Program-made: the position numbers and the translations under genes
The notes under the pieces: model-generated
What the model was told of the DNA's origin: nothing
The model's database searches: none
Seen by the model: the letters and a program-made list of their open reading frames with translations, nothing else
Part shown: positions 37,621 through 44,947 of the stretch, piece after piece
How the letters are laid out: each line of letters begins with the position of its first letter
Numbering within the stretch: the first letter of the stretch is position 1
Assembly (NCBI RefSeq): GCF_002979755.1
Contig: NZ_PCPP01000001.1
Span: 1,706,665 to 1,770,664 of the forward strand
DNA: 64,000 bases
Direction of reading: 5' to 3'
Source of the DNA: Chryseobacterium culicis
GTDB lineage: Bacteria; Bacteroidota; Bacteroidia; Flavobacteriales; Weeksellaceae

Positions 37621-38451
37621 ATGTACAAAATCACGGATCAGTTAAAAAATATAGGATTCAGTATCAATCGTTTAGATTATATTATTACCAGAAATAACAA
37701 CAAAAGAGAATTCAGCACATTAGACTATTTTTGTATTTATATTATTCTTGAAGACATCCAGTTAACGGTAGAAAATGTTCCGTATTCATTAAAAAAGGGA
37801 AATATAGCCTTCGTAGGACCACAAAAGAAAATCGTTTTTGGGGAGACCAAAAGATCAGATGTCTATTCCATTGCTTTTTCATCCAGTTTTTATGAAAGAT
37901 CAACCAAGGACAGCCTTTTTATCAATTCACAGCTTTTTTACAATTATAATTCTGAAATATTTATAGCGCCATTCATCAATATAGAACAGATGAGGGTCAT
38001 ATTTCTGGAACGCATGGAAAGTTTCCGGAAAAAGGATGAAAGTCTCTATATATCTGCTGCCCATAACGCCATAGAAAGGCTGATGCTGGACGCATTTTTT
38101 CATATTCCCACTGAAGAGATCAAAAAAGATATCAAATTCGACTATATGTATTATGTGAACCGCTTCAAAGTGCTTTTACAAAGAGATTATAAAAAAGCAA
38201 AAAAGGTGGCCTACTATGCAGGAGAATTGAATATCTCCTCAAGAAAACTGACCGAGATGACAGAGTATGTACTGGGAAAAACAGCCAAACATATCATCAT
38301 TGAAAAGCTGATTACCGAGTGCAAAAAAGCACTGGCCTTTTCAAACGCTACCATCTCTGAAATCTCTTATGAGCTGGGTTTCAGTAATGAAGGAAATTTT
38401 ACCAATTTTATTAAAAAACATACCGGAAAAAATCCCTCAGAAATGAAATAA
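37621..38451 (+). CDS. AraC-family transcriptional regulator
   Basis: 276 aa. The C-terminal ~100 residues carry the double helix-turn-helix: VAYYAGELNISSRKLTEMTEYVLGKTAKHII and the signature ISEISYELGFSNEGNFTNFIKKHTGKNPSEMK. The N-terminal half is a cupin-like sensing domain (VPYSLKKGNIAFVGPQKKIVF). It stands directly upstream of the fibre-subunit genes on the same strand and is preceded by the terminator of the polyketide operon, so it most likely controls the fibre locus; a role for the PKS operon is also possible. Confidence 0.88.
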   Translation: MYKITDQLKNIGFSINRLDYIITRNNNKREFSTLDYFCIYIILEDIQLTVENVPYSLKKGNIAFVGPQKKIVFGETKRSDVYSIAFSSSFYERSTKDSLFINSQLFYNYNSEIFIAPFINIEQMRVIFLERMESFRKKDESLYISAAHNAIERLMLDAFFHIPTEEIKKDIKFDYMYYVNRFKVLLQRDYKKAKKVAYYAGELNISSRKLTEMTEYVLGKTAKHIIIEKLITECKKALAFSNATISEISYELGFSNEGNFTNFIKKHTGKNPSEMK

Positions 38452-38497
38452 TTTGTATATTTACATAAGTAACCTTTTGGGGAAAAATACAGGTTAT

Positions 38498-38914
38498 ATG
38501 CTTGCAAAGTACATTATATTCATTTTGTTCTATTTTGCTATTACAAAATCATTTGCCCAGGCAGCAGACGGTTTAAGGCTTAACGTAAGGCTTTATCCGG
38601 TACAGATGCTTGCTATAGGCTCAGGATTTTCGGACGATGGGAATGAGTCTTCCTCCCGGGAAGTTCAGTCTGTGACCATCTCAAGTCCGACAGGGTTTCA
38701 GCTGAATGCACAATATAATGAATATCACAGTACAATCGGTAATTCCGAAAGCAACAGAGAAAAGTTTGAAGAATATACTCTTATTAACCATTCTAAAGGA
38801 GTGGTTCAGGAGCAATATCCTATCCAGCATGAGATTAAAAATGCAATGGAAAATTTAAGCGTTAACAGAAGTGACGACGAAAATTTTTTAATATTAACTC
38901 TAATTTCTCAGTAA
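38498..38914 (+). CDS. Small secreted fibre-subunit-like protein
   Basis: 138 aa from ATG 38498; the TTG at 38453 is less likely because the ATG opens the signal peptide (MLAKYIIFILFYFAITKSFAQ). The mature start LRLNVRLYPVQML matches TLNVRLKPIQTLV of the next gene, and the C-terminus LILTLISQ matches LTYTIISQ. The middle is short and polar. It looks like a minor or terminating subunit of the same family as the main subunit. It begins 47 nt after the AraC gene. Confidence 0.65.
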   Translation: MLAKYIIFILFYFAITKSFAQAADGLRLNVRLYPVQMLAIGSGFSDDGNESSSREVQSVTISSPTGFQLNAQYNEYHSTIGNSESNREKFEEYTLINHSKGVVQEQYPIQHEIKNAMENLSVNRSDDENFLILTLISQ

Positions 38915-39172
38915 AAAATTAAGCAAGGCCTATAAAAATAACTATGCAACGAATAACACTTTTGCAATTTATTCATTCCCTTTGTATTAAGTAAGTTTAG
39001 TGTTTAAGATTAATAAAACATTAAATTTGCTTTATGGTGATTTTATCAGTATTTAAATGATACTTTTTATGTAATTATTCATAAAAAGTATTTATTGCTG
39101 TGCGCTAATCTGTTTGTAAAAATTCACAAATAATAAGTATCTTTTCACAAAGGTCCTGATGTTCTTTGTATT
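38915..39172. other. Leader region of the main fibre-subunit gene
   Basis: About 260 AT-rich bases without an ORF. An imperfect repeat of ATAAAAAGTATTTATTG-like sequence occurs near 39070-39100, with no assigned role. The -7 element that follows suggests a separate promoter here. Confidence 0.4.
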
Positions 39173-39180
39173 TACCTTTG
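39173..39180 (+). promoter_or_regulatory. -7 box before the main fibre subunit
   Basis: TACCTTTG fits TAnnTTTG exactly. It is 50 nt before ATG 39230. No good -33 TTG at standard spacing, consistent with activator dependence (AraC neighbour). Confidence 0.5.
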
Positions 39181-39229
39181 CATCCGCAATTTTAAAAACA
39201 ATTAATACAAAAAAAACATCCTTAACCTT

Positions 39230-39751
39230 ATGAAAAATTTAATCTTAGCATCTTTTGCTATTCTGGGATTCACTACACTACAAGCACAAAATGTAACGCT
39301 AAATGTAAGACTTAAACCCATCCAGACTCTTGTCGTTAACAACGCTCAAAAAGTCGTTAATTTAGACTACATCACTAAAGATGACTATGCCAATGGTGTA
39401 TCTTCTGTAAACGCAGATCACTTAAGCATCTACAGCACAGGAGGATTCCAGGTAAAAGTAAAAGGTGGTAACGATGTATTAGAGTATGGAGGTAAAAACA
39501 TCCAGGCTAACACCATCCAGATTAAAGCAAGCGCAGGTTCTGACGCTGTAAACGGTGCTCAATATGCTCAGAATGTACAGTTATCAACTAACGAAGCTAC
39601 TTTGGTAACTTCTTCTACCGGAGGAGTAGACAAAAAAATCAACATTGAATACAAAGGAGCCGGAGATAGTAAGTACCTGAACAATTATATTGCCGGACAA
39701 GATCCTACAGTATACACTACTGAACTTACGTATACCATTATTTCTCAATAA
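39230..39751 (+). CDS. Putative major subunit of a chaperone-usher-like fibre
   Basis: 173 aa. Signal peptide MKNLILASFAILGFTTLQAQ; the mature protein is all-beta, Gly/Asn/Ser-rich and lacks Cys, typical of pilin-like Ig subunits. Segments LDYITKDDYANGVS, LSIYSTGGFQVKVKG and the closing YTTELTYTIISQ match the C-terminal half of the 342-aa protein two genes downstream (LEFKSMSDYVNGVS, LIVKSNTNYQIKLRS, YSTTLQYEIIPQ). It lies just before a PapD-like chaperone, has its own -7 box and is followed by a strong hairpin, all consistent with the abundant structural subunit. The family itself is not one I can name. Confidence 0.65.
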   Translation: MKNLILASFAILGFTTLQAQNVTLNVRLKPIQTLVVNNAQKVVNLDYITKDDYANGVSSVNADHLSIYSTGGFQVKVKGGNDVLEYGGKNIQANTIQIKASAGSDAVNGAQYAQNVQLSTNEATLVTSSTGGVDKKINIEYKGAGDSKYLNNYIAGQDPTVYTTELTYTIISQ

Positions 39752-39769
39752 TAGATATCATTTTGTAAT

Positions 39770-39802
39770 GATAAAGTGTTGTACCTACCACAGCACTTTA
39801 TC
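39770..39802 (+). promoter_or_regulatory. Intercistronic hairpin after the major subunit gene
   Basis: GATAAAGTGTTGT pairs with ACAGCACTTTATC (13 bp, one G-U pair) around ACCTACC. No T tract follows, so it is more likely an RNA-stabilising or attenuating element than a full terminator, as between pilin and downstream genes in other fimbrial operons. Confidence 0.65.
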
Positions 39803-39826
39803 AACACTTAAAAACTAATCTCCGCC

Positions 39827-40630
39827 ATGAGCAGACTTTCTCTTCTCCTTTTCAGTCTTCTTTTCCTATCCTCTTTTCACGGATATGCACAAACAGGAGT
39901 TTCGGTTTCACCGCCAAGACTGTACTTTGAGTCGGGAAACGGAAACAGCAATACCCAGACCATAACGGTAACGAATGTAAGTGCCAAGAATTCTCTGGAT
40001 CTTGCCATAAGTTTGGGAGACTGGGAGTATGACGGCAAAGGTGAGAATATAACGTATCCCTCCAATACCCTACCCACTTCCTGCGCAAGTTGGGTTTCGG
40101 TCAAAAAAGAAGAGAATTACTTTACCCTGGCTCCCGGAGAAAAAAAAGATATTGAGGTAACTCTTACCGTTCCGAATGCCCTTTCAGACCAGCTGGCTAC
40201 CCATACAGCCGTTTTGTATGTAAGCCAGATGAATCCGGTAGATGATGTGGATCATAAGGGAGCGAATATCAAAGTAAGCATCCGCTCAGGAATCAAATTA
40301 TTCCATAAGCTGCCTGCAGCCAAAACCAAAAAACTTGAAATCCAGAATCTGGTATACGGAAAAACAACCCATACCATCAACCTCTTTTTTGAAAATCAGG
40401 GTGACCTATGGGGAGACGGAAAAATATACACCGACTTTGTGAATACGCAAACCGGAAAAAAAGTATCTCTGGATCCCGTTATCTTTTACACCATGCCCGG
40501 AAATAAAAGGGAAATGAATATCCCTATTCCAGCAAGCCTTGAAAAAGGAAAGTATACCGCTTCCGTCATGATTGATTACGGAGACAACAACAATCTTGAA
40601 TTAGGAGAATTAAGTTTCAGCTATGAGTAG
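39827..40630 (+). CDS. PapD-like periplasmic chaperone
   Basis: 267 aa. Signal peptide MSRLSLLLFSLLFLSSFHGYAQ. The mature N-terminus GVSVSPPRLYFESG..NTQTITVTNVS has the opening strands of PapD-type fimbrial chaperones, followed by FTLAPGEKKDIEVTLTVPN and HTAVLYVSQ, the strand that normally caps subunits. A second Ig-like domain covers ~165-267 (KKLEIQNLVYGKTTHTINLF). It would deliver the neighbouring subunits to the usher-like barrel. Overlaps the following gene by 8 nt. Confidence 0.72.
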   Translation: MSRLSLLLFSLLFLSSFHGYAQTGVSVSPPRLYFESGNGNSNTQTITVTNVSAKNSLDLAISLGDWEYDGKGENITYPSNTLPTSCASWVSVKKEENYFTLAPGEKKDIEVTLTVPNALSDQLATHTAVLYVSQMNPVDDVDHKGANIKVSIRSGIKLFHKLPAAKTKKLEIQNLVYGKTTHTINLFFENQGDLWGDGKIYTDFVNTQTGKKVSLDPVIFYTMPGNKREMNIPIPASLEKGKYTASVMIDYGDNNNLELGELSFSYE

Positions 40631-41651
40631 TAAAAAATTCTTCTGTTTCTTTCTGTTGGTTTCCCTGAACTGCTTCTCACAGGTCAATTACAACTCATGG
40701 GTGAACAGCTATCTGCAGATTAATTCTTACAGCGGAAATACCAATCCTGATGCTTACACCTTTACCCTGGCTGGTAATGGCGCATTTAATATTCCTTACT
40801 GGAAAATATCCATGAGGCTGAAACAGCCTATCACTTCTACTGACGGAAATTATACGATGCCTGCCAACAAAATATCATTTCAGCCGGTTTCCACTTCAGG
40901 ACAGGCTTATCCGGGACCTGTGCCCACCATTCCTCAGATCGGAATGCCGCTGAATACTTTTCTTCAGGCCAACCAGGAAGTCTTTTTAATTCCGCAGTCC
41001 AATGCAGCACTGTATAATCAGCCGCCACAGCCCAACGGATACTATAACCTGCAGGTAAAATACAGCCTGACCGTTATGGGAGGATCTTATCTGGGAAGCT
41101 ACCCTTCCTGGACCAGATTTAACGCTCCGGTACAGTTTACGGCATATGACCAGTACAACAATATTATTGGCAGAGGAGATCACATTTTTCAGTTCCACAT
41201 CGGGCCACTCAGCGGAAGTCCGACCGATGTACCTGAAATGTCGCTTCAGTTTTCTGCAAAAGCGGTCAACGGATCACTGGAATTCAAAAGCATGTCAGAT
41301 TATGTCAACGGAGTAAGTGTCACCTATTCTAATGGACTGATTGTAAAAAGCAATACCAATTACCAGATCAAATTACGTTCTCTTCAGGGACAGTTCAGCT
41401 CTCCGGCCGGAAACTACATTCCTTTAGGAACCGTAAAAATGAATCTCATTCCCGTTTCAGGAAACAATGGAAATGTATATCCTATCCTGCTGAGTGCTTC
41501 TCCACAGCTTATTGCGACAGGAGGCTCAACCGGAAGTTCCAGCCTGTATTATGATATCAGATATTCCACCAAAGCCAATGATGAAAGACTGATTAATGCC
41601 AAATCGGAAGAATATTCCACCACCCTTCAATACGAGATTATCCCCCAATAA
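40623..41651 (+). CDS. Two-domain tip-adhesin-like fibre protein
   Basis: 342 aa. Signal peptide MSSKKFFCFFLLVSLNCFSQ. Residues ~20-200 form a unique beta-rich, Pro/Tyr-rich domain (e.g. PQIGMPLNTFLQANQEVF, YNLQVKYSLTVMGGSYLG). From ~205 to the end the sequence aligns to the main subunit (LEFKSMSDYVNGVS, YQIKLRS, TTLQYEIIPQ). A unique N-terminal domain fused to a pilin-type C-terminal domain is the layout of tip adhesins such as CfaE or FimH. The binding target is unknown. Confidence 0.68.
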   Translation: MSSKKFFCFFLLVSLNCFSQVNYNSWVNSYLQINSYSGNTNPDAYTFTLAGNGAFNIPYWKISMRLKQPITSTDGNYTMPANKISFQPVSTSGQAYPGPVPTIPQIGMPLNTFLQANQEVFLIPQSNAALYNQPPQPNGYYNLQVKYSLTVMGGSYLGSYPSWTRFNAPVQFTAYDQYNNIIGRGDHIFQFHIGPLSGSPTDVPEMSLQFSAKAVNGSLEFKSMSDYVNGVSVTYSNGLIVKSNTNYQIKLRSLQGQFSSPAGNYIPLGTVKMNLIPVSGNNGNVYPILLSASPQLIATGGSTGSSSLYYDIRYSTKANDERLINAKSEEYSTTLQYEIIPQ

Positions 41652-41653
41652 CC

Positions 41654-44449
41654 ATGCTTCAAGACCTGTTCAAAAAAATCTTTTTCATTTTTTTGATTTC
41701 GTTTCAGATATGGATTCCGGCACAAAGCAGTTCCGGAATAAGTCTTGATATCCGCAATGAATCCAGAACAGATAAAGCAGGTATTCTGGATCTGATCATC
41801 GTTCTTGACAATCAAAGCACAAATGATTTCAAAGGAAAAGTAAACATGACGATTCCTCAAGGTTTCAGAAATATTTCAGGAAACCAGCTTAAGGTCGAAA
41901 TGAAATCCGGTGAGCACCTTTTTTTACCAGTAAAGATTGTGGTCAGCAACAATGCAGTTTCAGGAGATGCCCGACTGGGTTTCCGACTTTCGGACCCGCA
42001 GAATAAAACAGTTGCAGAAAAAGAAATCCTGTACACCGTCACTGAAAATAATGCCATGCGCATCACCGCAGAGAATCCGGTGATCTATATGAATAAGGCT
42101 ACCGATTCGGTAGAAGTAAGGGCAAGAGTTTCCAATCTGGGCAACAGAAAACAGAAGGTAACAGTTGTATTTAAAATTCCCGAAGCAGAGCAAGGAAATG
42201 CTTTCATAGAGAAAACAGGAAGTATTGGCGTGCAGAAAGATTCAGTCTTTGTATTCCGTTTTCTGCCTTCCAGAATCAGATCCCGCAGCACTCAGATTTC
42301 CGTCAATATTGCAGGCTTCAGGGAGCCGGACAGAGAAATATTCGGTAATACCAGTGTTTCCATCCAGAACGTTTCTTCGGTGCAACGTTATGAAGATATT
42401 GAATCCACTGCTTTTTCCAACTTTACAAAGAACACTATCACGGCAAGTTACAGACATGCCGGAGAAAACCTGGACATGTATCAATTGGTAGGTTCCGGAG
42501 GATTCAATCTTCCATCAGGATATATTTTCATCCGGGGAAATATCTATACCATGACGAATCAGAGCGATCCTGTTGTCAACAATACCTATCTGACCTATCG
42601 CCGCGAAAACAGTGAATTCACCATCGGAAACATCAACAAAATGCTGGAACTTTCCCTGTTTGGAAGAGGGCTGGAATATGCCTACACTTCTCCCGATAAG
42701 GACACAAAAATTGAAGCAGGTTTTGTAGATCAGACCTATAGCCTTATAGAAAGAAATTCATTTCTGAAGTATGGCTACGGATTCTATACCAGAGGAACTC
42801 TTGGAGCCCAAAATGCGTCCCGCAATATCTCCGGAACATATATTTTCAGGGATGATCCTTATGAAAAAGCCAGACATCATGTGGCCGGAACAGACCTTCA
42901 GCATGCCTTCGGGAAAGACTGGAAAATAAATACAAAAGTGTACGGCGGACTGAGTTTCTACGAAAATAACCAGTCTACCAAACCTTCCCTCGCTTTGGAA
43001 TCCCAGTATTCCGGAATGATCGAAAAGGTCAATCTGAACGGAAATTATTTCTACAGCACCGATTATTATCCCGGAAACAGAAGAGGAATTTTACAGATTC
43101 AGCAGAATTTTTCCACGATGATTTTCAAAGACCATTATGTATATGCCAACATTTTGGCTTCCCATTTTTCGCCCAAGTTCTACTTTTACAACAACACGCT
43201 GAATTCAAGCAATGTAAGGCTGGATACAGGAATCAATTTTCCTAAAAAAGGGAATTTCGGGATGGGACTCGGCTATCAGTATCAGGAAGAAAATTCCAAT
43301 TCTTACAACAATTTTTTCAATGCCCAGCCCTACGAGAATACGAAACAACTCAAAGCACAGCGTTTTACGGAATATCTTACCTGGCTGAGCCCTGATAAAC
43401 AGCATACCTCTATCCTGAGCATGGAGACAGGATGGGTGCAATATCCGGACAACGACAAACAGCAGTTCCAGATGAAGGTAAGCGGAACCTATGGCTACAA
43501 ATGGCTTACGGTGAATGGTATTTATCAGCATGGAAGTTACTTTCTTTCCGAATATGCTTTTTCAAAAATGATGAACAAAAGCACTCCCTACAAAAAGCTT
43601 TCGCTTTCCGCTTTTGTCAATAAAAACTTCTTCGACCATAAGCTGAATGTGACCACGGGATTTTCTTATACCGATGATGTTCTGTACGGAAAATCACCTT
43701 CAGGCTTTATGAATCTGAAATATTCAAGGGAAAGATATGCCCTGTATCTGAATTCTTCTTACTTCAGTTATACGGCAGGAAGTTTTACCAATAATCTGTT
43801 GACCATTGAAGCTGGCGTGACCGTCAACCTTAGAAACAGCACCCTTGATCCGGGTAAAAAAGGCGATATCAAAGCGTTTGTCTATTATGACCTGAACGAA
43901 AACAATATCTATGATGAGGGCGACAAAGAAGCGGCAGGCTATCTCATTATGCTTAACAATATTTCATTTAAAACAGACCCGTCAGGTTCTATAAGCTACC
44001 GTTCCATCCCTTATGGAAAGTATGCCCTGAAACAAGTGATCCAGCAAGGCTGGTATTATGATGAAACAGAATTTACGGTAGACAAGCACCACTACTCTTT
44101 TGAGATTCCCCTTCATCAAAACGGAACTACCCAGGGAAAGATAACCTACGATTTTGATTCCAAAACCTCGGTGGATTTCACGCCTAAAACAGGAGGTATC
44201 CTGTTCAATATATACCGCAATGAACAGTTAGTACATCATATCATCACCGATGACAACGGTGAATTTGCCTCCTTCCTGCCCTCCGGAAATTACAGGATTG
44301 AACTGAACAAAAACTCTCTGCCATCCAATACCTATTGTGAACGCTCTACTGATACCTTCAAAGTAGAAGCCGGGAAAATAGTACAACTGGAGCCTTTTGT
44401 GATTAAGGTAAGAGAGAAGGCGATTAGGGTGAAGAAGTTTGGGAATTGA
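41654..44449 (+). CDS. Usher-like outer-membrane beta-barrel with Ig-like and SdrD/CNA-B-like domains
   Basis: 931 aa. Signal peptide MLQDLFKKIFFIFLISFQIW.. ending PAQ. Residues ~25-235 are two Ig-like domains (NEW3-like: IIVLDNQSTNDFKGKVNMTI; VEVRARVSNLGNRKQKVTVV). From ~255 to ~730 there is a long run of aromatic amphipathic strands typical of an outer-membrane barrel, including TYRRENSEFTIGNINKMLEL and SLFGRGLEYAYTS, reminiscent of usher strands. Residues ~735-830 are SdrD/CNA-B-like (GDIKAFVYYDLNENNIYDEG, SYRSIPYGKYALKQV) and a last Ig/peptidase-regulatory-like domain ends the protein. Placed last after subunits, chaperone and adhesin, it is the logical assembly platform, similar in logic to TcfC/CS1 ushers. 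Identity is inferred, not established. Confidence 0.62.
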   Translation: MLQDLFKKIFFIFLISFQIWIPAQSSSGISLDIRNESRTDKAGILDLIIVLDNQSTNDFKGKVNMTIPQGFRNISGNQLKVEMKSGEHLFLPVKIVVSNNAVSGDARLGFRLSDPQNKTVAEKEILYTVTENNAMRITAENPVIYMNKATDSVEVRARVSNLGNRKQKVTVVFKIPEAEQGNAFIEKTGSIGVQKDSVFVFRFLPSRIRSRSTQISVNIAGFREPDREIFGNTSVSIQNVSSVQRYEDIESTAFSNFTKNTITASYRHAGENLDMYQLVGSGGFNLPSGYIFIRGNIYTMTNQSDPVVNNTYLTYRRENSEFTIGNINKMLELSLFGRGLEYAYTSPDKDTKIEAGFVDQTYSLIERNSFLKYGYGFYTRGTLGAQNASRNISGTYIFRDDPYEKARHHVAGTDLQHAFGKDWKINTKVYGGLSFYENNQSTKPSLALESQYSGMIEKVNLNGNYFYSTDYYPGNRRGILQIQQNFSTMIFKDHYVYANILASHFSPKFYFYNNTLNSSNVRLDTGINFPKKGNFGMGLGYQYQEENSNSYNNFFNAQPYENTKQLKAQRFTEYLTWLSPDKQHTSILSMETGWVQYPDNDKQQFQMKVSGTYGYKWLTVNGIYQHGSYFLSEYAFSKMMNKSTPYKKLSLSAFVNKNFFDHKLNVTTGFSYTDDVLYGKSPSGFMNLKYSRERYALYLNSSYFSYTAGSFTNNLLTIEAGVTVNLRNSTLDPGKKGDIKAFVYYDLNENNIYDEGDKEAAGYLIMLNNISFKTDPSGSISYRSIPYGKYALKQVIQQGWYYDETEFTVDKHHYSFEIPLHQNGTTQGKITYDFDSKTSVDFTPKTGGILFNIYRNEQLVHHIITDDNGEFASFLPSGNYRIELNKNSLPSNTYCERSTDTFKVEAGKIVQLEPFVIKVREKAIRVKKFGN

Positions 44450-44612
44450 ATTATGATATAACTATTTATCAAACATTTATAAGATAATAACCAATCTAAA
44501 TGTATATGTCACCTTAAAATTCTAAGAATAAACTAATATTTTCAAGATGATTATGCCCAAGTTTTTACTATTTTTAAGGTTGAATTAGATTTCAATTTAT
44601 TAAATAGTGCTC

Positions 44613-44939
44613 ATGATAGATAAAAGTACAATTGAAAAGCTTCTAAAATTTCGTGATGACAGAGACTGGGAACAGTTTCATAATTCAAAAGATTTAGCAT
44701 TAGCTTTATCCATTGAAGCATCTGAACTTTTAGAAATATTTTTATGGAAGAAGAATGAAGATTTTGATAAAGATAAATTGGAAGAAGAATTAGCCGATGT
44801 GTTCATGTATGGTTTACTCCTTGCAAATAAGAATAATATAGATATCAATAGTATTATTCTAAAGAAGTTACAGAGAAATAATGAGAAGTATCCTGTGGAA
44901 AAAGCAAAAGGAAAATCAAATAAGTACGATGATTTGTAG
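44613..44939 (+). CDS. MazG-like nucleotide pyrophosphohydrolase
   Basis: 108 aa from ATG 44613 (a GTG at 44607 would add two residues). It is a short all-alpha MazG/RS21-C6-type NTP pyrophosphatase: RDDRDWEQFHNSKDLALALS, then metal-binding acids E35/E38 in IEASELLEIF and E59/D62 in EEELADVF. Such enzymes hydrolyse (deoxy)nucleoside triphosphates, often dCTP or modified dNTPs, to monophosphates. Eight bases separate its stop from the helicase fusion gene, so they form an operon. AT-rich compared with the preceding fibre genes, suggesting acquired DNA. Confidence 0.88.
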   Translation: MIDKSTIEKLLKFRDDRDWEQFHNSKDLALALSIEASELLEIFLWKKNEDFDKDKLEEELADVFMYGLLLANKNNIDINSIILKKLQRNNEKYPVEKAKGKSNKYDDL

Positions 44940-44947
44940 TACAAGAA

